DNA of 64,000 nucleotides from Podarcis raffonei (Eukaryota; Chordata; Lepidosauria; Squamata; Lacertidae): contig NC_070619.1 of the NCBI RefSeq assembly GCF_027172205.1, positions 1,436,001 to 1,500,000 on the forward strand, in the 5' to 3' direction. Numbering within the stretch: position 1 is the stretch's first letter; every line of letters starts with the position of its first letter. Under the pieces are notes generated by a model. That model saw only the letters and a program-made list of their open reading frames with translations. It was not told the DNA's origin and ran no database searches. A program made the position numbers and the translations under genes. Positions 10,403 through 21,711 of the stretch are shown in pieces.

Positions 10403-10617
10403 CAGTGGTACCTCGGGTTAAGAACTTAATTCGTTCCGGAGGTCCGTTCTTAACCTGAAACCGTTCTTAACCTGAGGTACCACTTTAGCTAAGGGGGCCT
10501 CCTGCTGCCGCCGCACGATTTCTGTTCTCATCCTGAGGTAAAGTTCTTAACCTGAGGTACTACTTCTGGGTCAGCGGAGTCTGTAACCTGAAGTCTTTGT
10601 AACCCAAGGTACCACTG
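10403..10617. mobile_element. pogo/Tigger-like MITE, 215 bp, TA target site
   Basis: Ends cagtggtacctcgggtta and aacccaaggtaccactg, flanked by TA. Interior aagggggcctcctgctgccg is shared with 41190-41407 and 49838-50044. Confidence 0.85.
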
Positions 10618-10619
10618 TA

Positions 10620-12099
10620 CCCTGAGTGAGGCCAAAATTGTTTGTCAGATGCAGGTCACCAATAAAGGAAGTAAATTATTATTATTTGAATTTATATACT
10701 GCCCTATACCTGGAGGTCTCAGGGTGGTTCACAGAACAAAATCAAAATCAAAATAGAAAACCACAAAATATATAATCAAAATAAAAACAACAACCCAATA
10801 ACACCCCGCTGGTCATCTCTGCTCATGGTGAAGTTAACGTATTATTCAAGGAAACGGCATACAACTCAGCAGCCCTTCCCAGCAGTCCTTGCCCCATGGA
10901 GCCATTGCCAGGCTCCTCCTCTCCCAGGTGTTTCCCAAACAGTCTCAAACTGTGTCTGCCCACCTCTGGCCTGTTTTGCCTTCCTCATTATTCTGCGTGT
11001 TCTTGGAGAGAGCTTGTTGCAGCCAGAGACTCCCTGGTTCTTCTGCAGCCTCTTGACTCCCCTCCTCTGCTTCAGCCGGGAGTCTGAACTGCTTCCTGTC
11101 ACAGACTCCTCCTGCTCACCAAACCCTGTTGCCCCTTCAGGATCCAACCCCTCCTCCCATTCTTCTCCCTCTGACCTCTCCTTGGTTTTCCACCTCCAAT
11201 CCCCAGGCTCTGAGCCTTCCTCCTTTGGGGGTTGGACTCCTCTTTGCCCAGCCAGCCCACGGCAGGCTCACCAAATGGACCTTCTCAATCATGGAGCATA
11301 TTGGTTTGGCATCCCCTCAGCTCCTCACCCCGTGGGGGGAACTGCCTGCACTGCCCGAAATCTGGCGCTGCCTGTTCTCATGGGGAAACTGAGGGGCTGG
11401 ACTGGGGGTGGTGTTTGCCAGCAGTCACACCAAGGTGGGCAGCAACCAAAGTGGGTGGGGGGTCCAGAGCCGCCCCAAACAAAGAGTGTCTGAACAAGGG
11501 AGGGCCAGGTGAGAGGCAAAGCCAGAGCAGTCTGTCTGTCCCCCTCCAAGGCAACCTGGCCACCCCGCCCCAAAGGTTTGGTGTAAGACCAGGGCACCCC
11601 CTGGTGAGGAATCCCCCACCCGTGAGGCCCTGGTGCAGCTGGCAAATCCAAGCCCTTTCAAGATCTTGGCTCCGACTCCTCTTGGCTTCCGCTGCTGATC
11701 CTGGGCCAGGCAGTAAATCTCTTCTCTACCCCCCACCTTCCGACCTCATTTTGCCCGCTTAGCATCGGCCTTCGTTGTCTTGCTCTACAAGCCTGCCAGA
11801 AATTTGCTGCAGAGGCCTTCCCCACCCCCTCGCTGCCTCCTCACCTTCCACCAAACCTCAGGGCTTGGTGATGCTTATTTCTCAGCTTAGAAGCATTTTT
11901 CAGGTCGAAAAAGCCTCATAGGCAAGCTTGCAAATATCAGTGGAAAAGCTGGCGCGCTCTCTCTAAAAAAAGAAGACACATCACTAAAGGAAAAAGGTAC
12001 TGGGAGGGAGGAGGAATGGAAAGAGCAAAAGCGCTGGCGCCAGTTCTGCATGGCACAATTCTTACTGCATGGGTGACAATATTGAGAGGAGGAGTTGGA
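10620..12099. other. intergenic, partly repeat-like
   Basis: 10680-10790 resembles a LINE tail (atactgccctatacctggagg). 10870-11250 is Pro/Ser-coding on one strand and Arg/Lys-rich on the other; it may be an unassigned old repeat. No gene is supported. Confidence 0.35.
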
Positions 12100-12175
12100 A
12101 GTGGCTGATCATTTGGCTGAAGCCTGCATCGCAGGGGGTCCCTTCCAACTTCACAATTCTGTGCTTCTGTGATCC
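12100..12175 (+). repeat. CR1 3' tail fragment
   Basis: gcagggggtcccttccaac and caattctgtgcttctgtg are the CR1 3' terminus. Confidence 0.6.
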
Positions 12176-13165
12176 TTGGTGAGAATCCCAGCTATGCCTC
12201 TCCTAGGGAATTTGATGGCTGTCTTGGGGGCCCGCCTGATGCCTGTTCCTTGCCTGTTCACCCACCTTCTCCAAAGCAATCAGTAGTTTTTGCCTGCCTC
12301 CTATGTGCTGAGTTATGATGTGTTGAGCCCAGAGGGCAAGGGAGCCCCAGAAATGAGCTGAGATGGGCTAAGAGTCTTAGTCCCCAAAGCTGGAAACTTT
12401 GTGCCCCCCAAGTCATCTTTATGGCTTCTGTAGGAACAGAGGAAAGGCTTTCTAGAGACGGTGTGAGCAACGTCAGGCGCAGACCTAGAAGGAGAACAAA
12501 AAGGAGCGCAGAAACGAGCCAAGCCTTTTTAAAAAGTATCAGATAAATAAAATACATCTGTTGCTCCTTCCACTTTTGTGGCCTCCGGAAGCGAATGCGG
12601 CCCCCGAGTTCCTCCACCCTTTGCTCTCTACAGCATCAAATGTTTGGGGGTGTTTTTTTCCCGGGAAGCCAGGGCTGCTCTCCTAGTGGAATCGACCAGT
12701 GCATGTTCTAAATTGCAGATTTCTTTATTATTTCTAAGGTTCTCCCTGTGCTGTTAATGTGTGGGGCTGACAAGGCAGGAAGAAAGAACAGAAACCTGCC
12801 AGGCGCTGCCAATCCTCTCCACAGAGGTGTGTGGGCTCCATCCTCTCAACCTTGGAGGGAGGAGAAAACGCTACTAGGCTGTTCCAAGGGGGAAGCAGCC
12901 TTCCCTCCGCCAGGCTTTGCAAAGAGTGTGACAAACTGGGGGGAAGCCAGACATTTAATCAATTAACTGATTTAAAAACAAAAAAAGTTGAGCCGTTTTC
13001 TGCTCCTCATTTTCTGCCCTGGGCTGGATTCTTGCATGCATCTGTGGTTTCCACTGAGGAAATTAACCCCACAGATTAAGATTGTGCCCCTTGCTCAGGG
13101 TAGGATTCTGGAATAAAAGAGGTATGTGTGATTGAGGCCTGGAACTAGTACGCATTAGCATCTAA
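12176..13165. other. intergenic, no recognised repeat
   Basis: No exon or repeat recognised. Confidence 0.4.
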
Positions 13166-13335
13166 AGACAGTGTTGTGCAGTGGTTAGAGTCTAGGACGA
13201 AGACCTGGGAGAGACCAGGGTTCAAATCCCGCCCCACTCGGCTGTGAAGCTGCCACTAGGTAACCTGGGGGCCGGTCACTGTCTCTCTCAGCCTGACCTA
13301 CGCCACAAGGCTGCTGTTGTGGGGGCTGAATGAGG
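13166..13335 (+). repeat. MIR/CORE-like SINE
   Basis: tRNA-like head with B-box gggttcaaatcccgc, then a core ending in ggtcactgtctctctcagcc, as in MIR-type SINEs. Confidence 0.55.
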
Positions 13336-13885
13336 AGGAGGAAGATCCTTTTATCTGACTCGTGCCCTGGCTTGCCTGGCTGGAAAGCGGAGAGGGGTGG
13401 GAGGGGGGAATGAATTAACATTTGCTGCCCCTCCCACTCTTGCATCTGCCCTCCACTGCCCTCTCCCCCCACCCCAAGGCTGCCTTTAGTTTGGAAAAGG
13501 GCCCCGATACACACCCCACCCCTGGACCCACATCTAACCTGCCTGCCCTGCTGTCTCCCTGGGAGGGAATTGGCTGACCAGCCACGAGGCGGCAGCACTT
13601 GTGGGTCTTCTCATCCCTTCGGCCTCCTTTTTGAAAATTCCCTGGGAGGCGACAGGAAAGGGGTGACACGGGTCTGATCCTGCAGGTCTTGGCTCCTCTC
13701 TGCTTCGGCGCCAGCCTATTTAGCCAAGATTCCTTGAGAACTAACAGCTGCTTTGCATTTTGAAACGTGGGTGCCGAGAAATCCAGCGTGGAGCCCTGCG
13801 GAGGAGGAAGCCACTGCCAGCTGCCTCCCAGAGCAGGACTCTGGATAGAAGGGCCAGGTTCCTCATCGTCCTGCTCTCTTCTGCT
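13336..13885. other. intergenic, no recognised repeat
   Basis: Nothing recognised. Confidence 0.4.
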
Positions 13886-13889
13886 TTGG

Positions 13890-14690
13890 TCAGGCCACAT
13901 CTGGAGTCCAGTTCTGGGCGCCACAATTTAAAGAGGATAACAGCTGGAAGGTGTGCAGAGGAGGGTGAACAAGATCATCAAGGGCCTGGAAACCAAGCCT
14001 CATGAGGAACGGTTGAAGGAGCTGGGTTTGCAGCCAGCCTCTTGCAAAGTTTATCTTCATGGCCAGCTCAGCTCTTGCAACACACATCCAAAGCAATAGC
14101 TTGGCCCAAGGGGTTCATCTTTCATGTCCGGTACAAGGGAAGTCATAGTCCCACTCGATCCTGCCTTGGTCAGACCCCGCCTGGAATACTGTGTCCAGTT
14201 CTGGGTTCCACAATTTAAGAAGGATGTTAAGAAGCTGAAAGGTGTGCAGAGGAGGGAGGCCAAGATGATGAAGGGTCTGGAAACCAGACCATATGAGGAA
14301 CGGTTGAAGGAGCTGGAGATGTTTAGCCTGGGAAAGAGGAGACTGAGAGCAGACAGGAGAGCCATATTCAGACATCTAAAAGGTTGTCACATGGAAGAGG
14401 GAGCCAGCTTGTTTTCTGCTGCCCCAGAAGGGGGAATCCAAACCGATGGATTCAAATTGCAAGAAAGGAGATTCCAACTCAACATCAGGAAGAATTTTCT
14501 GGCAGTAAGAACCAGCGGAATGGACTCCTTCGGGAGATGGGGGACTCTCCTTCCTCACAGGTGTTTACGCTGTTGGATGGCCACCTGCCATGGATGCTTT
14601 AGCGGAGATTCCTGCAATGGAGGGGGTTGGACTAGATGCCCCTTGAGTGTCTCTTCCAACTCTACCATTCTCCTCTCCTACCGAGAGCCT
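13890..14690 (+). mobile_element. CR1 LINE 3' ends (two adjoining partial copies)
   Basis: A shorter piece (13890-14030) precedes a longer one (about 14140-14690). The longer one encodes the CR1 reverse transcriptase C-terminus: LVRPRLEYCVQFWVPQFKKD, PYEERLKELEMFSLGKRRLR and LNIRKNF. It ends with ggttggactagatgcccctt. The reading frame is still open through this part. Confidence 0.85.
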
Positions 14691-15477
14691 ACCCTTCTCT
14701 TCCCTGCTGCGTGCAAGAGATGGAGGAAGGCCTCTCCTTGGAACAGGGACAGAGAGCACCTGCATCCTTCCAGATGTTATCAGTCCTGCGCTCCCCCAAG
14801 AGCCCACAGGAGTCAGGGAGGACTGGAGTCGGCAAGGCCACAGGCAATCCCACCTCGCCCCACAACCCTTCTGCCGGGATGCCCCCTTTTGAAAGCTGCC
14901 CCCGAGTATCCACAATGACAGTACAGATTATCGTATGGTAGGGAGTTCCACAGGTGAAGGACCCATTGTGAGAAGCAGGAGGTTTTTCCATGCGGTCTCT
15001 TTCTCAGTCCCCTCCCCAAGCTGAGCTGAAACTGGAGCCAGCGAGAGAGCAGGAGGCGAAGGCCTGCGAGGGAAGATCCATCTGGGCTCCTCTCCTCTTT
15101 TTGCCCTGGGAAAAGGATGACCCCGCCGAGCTGGGAGACGCTCGCCTTCGGGCTGTGCGAGGAAGCCGGCAGCGCGCTCTCCCCTTCTCTGCCCTTCCTG
15201 CAAGATGTGCCCCCCGGAGAACGTTTAAGCCGCCCGGAGGATGAGCGAGGGGCGGCATCTCCGAGGCCGAGGCAGGTCACCCTCCTGATTTCCTGGCAGG
15301 GGGGCCCAGATGTCCTCTGTCCGCCCGCTGGAGCGAGGTTCCCTGGAGAAGATGCGCAAGTGACCTTGCGGGGGGAATGCGGCTGCTGCGAGAGAGGCAG
15401 GACAAGGTGTTGCTCTCCTTTTGCGCCAGGGTCCTTCCTCTGAAAAGAAAGTCACGACTCCAGTCCTCGTGGAATTA
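14691..15477. other. intergenic with CpG-rich core
   Basis: No recognised repeat; see the CpG-rich segment at 15040-15420. Confidence 0.4.
15040..15420. promoter_or_regulatory. CpG-rich unique segment between DDX49 and HOMER3
   Basis: High CpG density (for example at 15120-15290) in sequence without a recognised repeat, 6 kb downstream of the HOMER3 stop. No coding exon was recognised. It could be a regulatory island or an unrecognised first exon. Confidence 0.2.
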
Positions 15478-15620
15478 GAGTTCGAGGGGGTTCCCGTGGT
15501 CATCTAGTCCAACCCCCTGCAATGCAGGAATCTCAGCTAAAGCATCCAGGACACGCCCATCCAGCCTCTGCTTAAAAATCTCCAAGGAAGGAGAGTCATC
15601 GAATCCTAGTCCCGGCCATG
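15478..15620 (-). repeat. CR1 3' end, antisense
   Basis: tggtcatctagtccaacccc and aaaatctccaaggaaggaga are antisense CR1 3' end sequence. Confidence 0.7.
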
Positions 15621-15636
15621 TTGCCCAGGGAGGCCT

Positions 15637-15775
15637 GGAGAGCTCCGTCGGCTGACAAGGCCAAGGTTGCAGGTTCGATCCTCATATGGGGCAGCTGCCT
15701 GTTCCTGCATTGCGGGGGTTGGACTAGATGATCCTCAGGGTCCCTTCCAATTCTACAATTCTATGAGGACTCATT
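15637..15775 (+). repeat. tRNA-headed SINE with CR1-type tail
   Basis: B-box ggttcgatcctca, then ggttggactagatgatcctc and tctacaattctatga. Confidence 0.75.
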
Positions 15776-17374
15776 TTCTGCCATCTCCCATTTGAGCTAG
15801 AGCTGTGTTGGCACCCCCGGGTGGGGTGGGGGGAGGTGGGGGCGCCCCCTTCCTTTCCCTTGCCAGCCCTGCTCTCTCAGCCTTCTCTCTGGCTCAGGGA
15901 CACCTGGCAGGAGCCGCGAGGAAGGGACGCCAGCAGAGGGAACAGCTCCCAGATGGAGCGCCAGTTGGCTTGCAGACTCGGATTCTGGCATCGCCCCACC
16001 CGGACAGCTGCTAGATTGGATTAAATGCCCCGAGCGCCCACTAGGCGCAGCTCCCCCCCCGGACAGATTCTTCACACCAAGGCACCTTATTTAATTTGGG
16101 GTGCCTTCTACTGCTGAGACGCCCCCCCAATCCAGCCACCAAGCTTCCTTCCACCTTGTCTTCGCAGGATCAGGACCCCACAGACTTAGGCTGGGTGTGG
16201 CGGCGAGGCAATCCACGGGGGGGGGGCTACCAGGTTTTTTGCCCCGGGTGACTCCTCCAGAGGGGCTCCCAGCCTGTGTGTCTCTGAGCAGGGCGAAGTG
16301 CAGCCTAGTTTCGCCCCTTCCTCCTGAATCAGCCCAGGGCCGGTCTAGACAGGAATCCTGTCCTCAGTGGCGAGGCCCGAAGGCAAGATCCGAGCACAAG
16401 AGTAATCCAGCGGCTGTTACTCCAAAGCAATCGCAGAGGCATCCTGGCTAGGAGCCATCAGTAGACAGTGAATCTGAAGCCTCCCAAAGGGTGTGGGAGG
16501 GAATTCCGTAGTTTCACAAGGTGCTGGATTGGTGCCATGGGCTGGTGGGGGGAGCAGAGGAGTGGTGGGAGGAACCAGCTGGGGACCCCCCAAGGGAAGG
16601 GGGGTGGAGATGAGTGGTCAGAGGGAGAAGCCTGGGAAGAGGAGGGGCTGGAAGCTGAAAGGGCGACAGGGTGGAGTGAGCGGGGAGAGTCTGTGCCAGA
16701 GAGATGCCCAGATGGGAAACCCGCAAGCCTGACCCCGGCACAAGAGCAACTCTCTCCCCTCCTGCGGTTTCCAGATACTGGGTCTCCAACCGTAGAGGCT
16801 CCAGCTCTGAATCAAGGGGTCAGCCCAGCTGGCGTTTGCCCCCCCCCCCACCTCTATGGGTCTGGCATCTCTATGCAGCAAGCAGCCTTTCTGGGGGTTG
16901 GCTTGGGCCAAAGGCGCCCGCTTTGGAGACAGCGGATCTTTCTTCCTTCACTGCCCCCCCCCCCATCTCTAAACAGGAGTTTCAGATCTGACTGGCACCC
17001 ATCCCCTTGGGGACACGTCAATCCCTCGCCTCTGCGGCTGTTGCCTGCCGGCTGCGCCTGTCAAACATTAAGCCACCCGCTTTCTCAGCAGATTCCTCCT
17101 CGTCCCTTCTTCCTCCGCTCGCTGCAGCTGGCAGGCTCGCTGCCCGACGGGGGTCCCTGAAGCCCCACACCTCACTCTTTGCACACACCCCCTTTGTCAG
17201 ACATGAAGGAGGGAGGAGAGCAAAAAATGGAGAATTTTATGGGGAAGGGCTCCCATGGCAGTCCCAGAGGCCATCACTGTCATGAGGCTGCTCTCTCTCT
17301 CTCTGTATATATATCTATCTCCAGCACTTTTCCTCCGAGGAGGTGAATGAGATCCATAGTCCTCCTCTCCCCCA
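15776..17374. other. intergenic, mostly unrecognised
   Basis: A fragment of the unassigned family of 48155-48790 is at 16735-16830 (ctcctgcggtttccaga). The rest is unrecognised and has G/C runs. Confidence 0.4.
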
Positions 17375-17480
17375 TGTCAAGGTTGCAGGTTTGATTCCTG
17401 TATGGGACAGCTGCATATTTCTGAACTGCACAGGGTTGGAGTGATGATCCTCAGGGTCCTTTTCAACTCTACAATTCTGC
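17375..17480 (+). repeat. tRNA-SINE/CR1-tail fragment
   Basis: gtcaaggttgcaggtttgat, then gggttggagtgatgatcctc. Confidence 0.6.
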
Positions 17481-17487
17481 TACACCC

Positions 17488-17620
17488 ACCATAACCCTGC
17501 GAGGTAGGCCAGGCTGAGAGAGGCAGTGACTAGCTCCCACGATCACCCAGGGAGCTTGCTGGCCAAGAGGGGACTTGAACTCAGGTCTTAGTCCCACACT
17601 GCAGCCACCACACCTGCACT
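17488..17620 (-). repeat. MIR/CORE-like SINE, antisense
   Basis: aaccctgcgaggtaggccag, agaggcagtgactag and the antisense B-box ggggacttgaactcagg. Confidence 0.55.
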
Positions 17621-17819
17621 TGGGTCCTGGGCACAAATGGTGGCAAAATTGGGCTTCAAAGCATTTCTTCGCTTTCAAAAGCACAGCTGTGGGGGAGGGA
17701 GATGATTCATGGGGCGCAGGGGAAAAGGAAAGGCCAGGCCCCCCTTTGTAGTCTTTCTCCCTCCATTTTGCTAAAATGGAGCCACCTGACCAGGCTACAC
17801 CGCTGAGCACAAGGGAGGT

Positions 17820-18460
17820 CCCTGTCCCACTCTGTTCTGCCTTGGTCAGACCACACCTGGAATAGCGTGTCCAATTCTGGGCAGCACAATTGAAGGATGT
17901 TGACAAGCTAGAACAGGGGTAGTCAACCTTTTTATACCTACTGCCCACTAATGCATCTTTCTTGACGGTAAAATTTCCTTACCGCCCACTAGTGCTCGAT
18001 GGAAGGAGGATTCAGCTTGTGCCGCAGAACCCCCTGAGCTAGAACGTGTGCAGAGGGCGGCAAATGAGATGATCAAGAGTCTGGAAACTAAGGGGAACGG
18101 TTGAAGGAGCTGGGTATGTTTAGCCTGGAAAAGAGGAGACTGAGAGGAGATATGAGAGCCATCTTCAAACATTTAAAGGGCTGTCACATGGAAGAAGGAG
18201 CCAGCTTGTTTTCTTCTGCTCTGGAGGGTAGGACTTGAATCCATAGCTTCAAGTTACAAGAAAGGAAATTCTGACTAAACATCAGGAAGAACTTTCTGAC
18301 AGTGAGAGCTGTTTGACAGTGGAACAGACTCCCACAAGAGGCGATGAGCTCGCCTTCCTTGGAGGTTTTTAAGCAGAGGTTGGGTGGCCATCTGTCAGGG
18401 ATGCTTTAGTCGAGATTCCTGCATTGCAGGGGGTTGGACTAGATGATCCTCGGGGTCCCG
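17820..18460 (+). mobile_element. CR1 LINE 3' end with nested hAT
   Basis: Same CR1 segment as 14140-14690 (ggtcagaccacacctggaat to ggttggactagatgatcctc), split by the element at 17914-18036. Confidence 0.85.
17914..18036. mobile_element. hAT-type MITE, 123 bp, perfect 8-bp TSD, inside CR1
   Basis: Starts caggggtagtcaacc, ends accccctg. The duplication agctagaa lies at 17906-17913 and 18037-18044. Confidence 0.85.
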
Positions 18461-20015
18461 ATTCCATGACCTCAGAAGTTGGTGGACTCTCCTTCATTGG
18501 AGGTTTTCAAACAGAGGTTGGATGGACCTCCATCCATCGGGGTTTCTTTAGCTCCTCCGTTTCCCGGCAACTGGGACTCAGAAGCATGGATGTCTCCAGC
18601 CATGAAGGCACAGCCTGGGAGAGTTGCGGAAAAAGAAAGCATCCAGAAAGATCTTGCACTATTTCGCAATTGAGCTTTGAAATGGATGCCGGCTGGAACC
18701 TGGTCAAGATGTGCGTTGAGCAGCCCAGGAGTGGGTGGCCGCGAGATCAAGAGCAGCCTGGCTGATTTGGCTGACGCTGCCAAGCCCCACTCACAATTAA
18801 GTTCCCAATTAAAGAGGAGGGAAAGCGAAAGGCAAGGGAGAGAAACACCCAGGGTCGTAGTTCCACCATTGCTTTGTCTTATTGAACACCTCCAGTAAAA
18901 CCCGACAATCATCAGGTCACTTATACACAGCCGACAATCCACAGGTTTGCTTGAATACATTCTTTCTGCGACACGGGGACATTCATTTTGTTTTGGGTGG
19001 GGGGGGGGAGGTTTAGAACTTCAAGAAAAGTGCAGGTTTGTGGGAAATAGCCCTGTCGCTGTACAACAGGTATGGCAAGACAAATGGAACTTCCAGTCTT
19101 AGAGGCAACGTACCTGCATGCTCAGAGAAAACAAGCAAGCCTCAAGGGCCTGTATCTGAGCCTCCCAGAAGCATGGTCCTTCTTGGGTTCTTCAAAGTCA
19201 GGAGGACTAGAACCTTAAATGCGAGTGGAGTTTTCAAATTCGCCAAATTTCACATGGGGTGTGTGTATCAGTCTGCCTGGTGAAGGCAGCTGCATGGCAA
19301 GTTCCCAGGCCATTGTTCCAACTTTTCCTCTCCTTTTTAACCACTAAAATAAAATAGGAGAAGCAAAACTGGCACTGAGCTTTGACTAACCCTGGGCACA
19401 TTAATTTTGTACGTCTTGGATGCGCTAGACCAGTATTAGCCCCCTTCCCTCCAAATTCCATGTGTTCAACCTGACTGGACACACAGTTGACTCTTTGAGC
19501 GCAGGTAATGGGGCAGCCCCCTAGCTTAGCAGGTGCAAGGCAAGGGCAGCTGGGCACACACCCAGCTGTGCCCACTGCCTGCGGCTGCCACCTCACTCTG
19601 CCCCATGGCAAGAAAGGGCCCGGCAGAAAGAGAGGGCTTTGGCTCTAGAGCGCTGATTTGTTCCTTCCTTCCAGCCGCAGCTCAAATGCGAGGCAAACTG
19701 CTCAAACATTCTCCTCTTTTGCAGATCCATTTCCCAGTGGATCACACCAGGAACAACCCATCAGCTGACTGGTGCAGAGTTGCCCTAACTGCGGATTGGC
19801 AGGTACAGTAAGCGCCTCTGAAGTCTGGGTGCGGTTCAAACCTAATGGAGACAGGCAAATTGAAATTGCAATGGAGCAGGCTGGCACTGCCATCGTCAGG
19901 TGGGCAGCAGGTGGGCACAGGTTGGGGAACCACATTGTAGCACTGTGGACCATATGAACTTACCGGACCCTGCAATCATTCTCTGAGGCCTCTTTCCAAG
20001 TGCCTCCTCAAGAGG
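18461..20015. other. intergenic, no recognised repeat
   Basis: Partly similar to CR1 flank near 18480-18530 (ctccttcattggaggttttc). The rest is unrecognised. Confidence 0.4.
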
Positions 20016-20290
20016 TCCGGAGGGTGGCAACACAAGAAGAGGGCCTTTTCTGCAGTGGCTCCGCAAGGAGGTTTGCCTGGCGCCTTCATTATACACCTTT
20101 AGGTGCCAGGTGAAAACATTCGTCTTCAACCAGGTCTTTGGCTGATTGACACCCAATGCCCTTTTAAAATGTGTTGGGGAGCGGGGACTACTGGGTTTCT
20201 AAAATGCATTTTGTGTTTTTATCTTGTGATTTTATCTTGTGAACCGCCCTGAAACCTGCGGGTATACAGGGCGGCATACAAATTTAACCA
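20016..20290 (+). mobile_element. second L2/CR1-group LINE 3' end
   Basis: gagggccttttctgcagtgg, caggtgaaaacattcgtctt and the tail gaaccgccctgaaacctgcg. Related to the copy at 38390-38745. Confidence 0.6.
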
Positions 20291-20297
20291 ATAATCA

Positions 20298-20443
20298 GTG
20301 CTCTCCGCCCCCCACAGGGCACTCGTGGGTACGCAGTACCGGCACTTGTTTCTTAGAAGAAAAGCACTGGTTAAAAATGTGGCACTTAGTGTAAGAACTT
20401 CATAGTGAGTACCGGCACATTTTTTTCTAGAAGAAAAGCACTG
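20298..20443 (-). repeat. DNA-transposon fragments with ctagaagaaaagcactg ends
   Basis: Two copies of a taccggcac...agaagaaaagcactg unit in the same orientation. A plus-strand relative is at 24226. Confidence 0.5.
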
Positions 20444-20459
20444 CAAATAATAATAATAA

Positions 20460-21225
20460 TAATATTTTCGGTTCATGGGCCAGAGGTCCCATCACCTTTG
20501 GGCTAGCAAAGCAGGCGAGGACCTACGTTCCTGCCAAAGGGTCACACCCCCGCCTGACTTCTTGGAATACTCCTTGAGCAAGCTGCACTTCCTTCTCAAA
20601 CCAGGAGACGGTCAGGCTCTTGGTTTCACACAATATTTGCAGAACTGGGCAACCTGCCAGATTGGCAGCTGGCTTGGCTTTCTGCCCCTCCCCCACAGCC
20701 CCCCTGGAAATAGCCTTTTCCCCTCTGACATTAGCACCCCCACACCCCCACACACCCCAGTTTCCCCTGCCAGCTTTCCCAAGAAGAATATTCATTCCCA
20801 CATTCGCATTACCCCACTAAGACAAAGTCACTGCTCGCTTTGAAAAGAAAACCAAACGTACAATGGAAGGAGGGTGTTGTTGGGAGGAGAGTGGGGGGCG
20901 GAGAGAAGAAAATAGCCCCATTTACTTCCAGGAAGAGAGTCAAGGTTCCCTCTGGGGGGTTTTTTGAGGGGGAAGTCTCTGATAATCTATAAAAAGCAAG
21001 CTTGTTAAAAAGACTCAGCTAGGAGGATTACAAGAAAGGTTTTTGAATCAGCCGCTGGTTCTGGTAAGGCTGGGGGGGGGGAGAAGAGTTCTCTATCAAA
21101 AACCTACTGGATCAGGGAAGGGGGGGAACCACCGTACTAACTTGGCTAGAAAAAGGATAACTGGGTCTGTAGAAATGGAAGCATCCGAAAGGGAACTAAG
21201 GCCAGGAAAAAGAAGCCTGAAGGTG
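20460..21225. other. region 3' of HOMER3, no recognised repeat
   Basis: Contains a weak AGTAAA (minus strand) at 20921-20926. Nothing else seen. Confidence 0.4.
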
Positions 21226-21228
21226 TCA

Positions 21229-21377
21229 GCCAGGATAGCTCAGCTGGTTAGAGCCTGGTGCTGAGAACAGCAAGGTTGCAGGTTCGATCCCCTTATGGGG
21301 CAGATGCATATTCCTGCATTGCAGGGGGTTGGACTAGATGATCCTCAGGCTCCCTTCCAACTCTACAATTCTTTGAT
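21229..21377 (+). repeat. tRNA-headed SINE with CR1-type tail
   Basis: A-box-like gatagctcagctggttagag, B-box ggttcgatcccc, tail ggttggactagatgatcctc. Lies just past the HOMER3 stop, so possibly in its 3' UTR. Confidence 0.85.
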
Positions 21378-21522
21378 GTCCAGCATCCTCTTGGAGGAGC
21401 ATTTCTGGAGGACCAAAAATGTGCCCCACCAGCTACCCACTTCAGAGCCACGTCGCCTGTCCGCTTCCGCCAGGAGGAGGAGCATCGGGGCAGCCTCCCC
21501 ACCTCCCCACCTCTGGCCAGGC

Positions 21523-21711
21523 TCAGTTGCTCTCCACCAGCTTGGCCAAGTCCTGCCGCAGCTCGCTCAGCTCAAAGATCTTCATGTCCATGATTTCCGC
21601 CACCTTGGCCACTTCGTGGTGCATCTTCTCCTGCTCAGAAAGTGTCTCCGACAGAGACTGCTCAGCCAGGCGAAGGCGCCGCTCCAAGTCTGTGTTGCGC
21701 CTCTCCAAGTC
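21523..21711 (-). CDS. HOMER3: HOMER3 last coding exon, leucine zipper and stop
   Basis: Acceptor tctcgccag; 62 codons and TGA. Encodes [20 protein letters not shown] through [15 protein letters not shown], the conserved Homer tetramerisation end. No AATAAA is seen on this strand in the next 1.5 kb; a weak AGTAAA variant is at 20921-20926. Confidence 0.95.
   Translation of the reverse strand, partial: DLERRNTDLERRLRLAEQSLSETLSEQEKMHHEVAKVAEIMDMKIFELSELRQDLAKLVESN

Noticed and set aside
10870-11250. Possible old LTR-type or other retroelement piece
   Set aside because: No terminal repeats, primer site or recognisable protein domain seen, so no family is claimed.
10825-11493. 222-codon open frame downstream of DDX49
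   Set aside because: Pro/Ser-rich, GC-driven, no domain, and overlapping open frames on both strands. It looks like composition or old repeat, not a gene.
14124-14918. 264-codon open frame
   Set aside because: The first half is the CR1 reverse transcriptase C-terminus; the second half is chance read-through of the CR1 3' region and flank.
21229-21300. tRNA gene
   Set aside because: A-box and B-box are present, but the sequence continues into a CR1-type tail and recurs in over a dozen copies; it is a SINE head.
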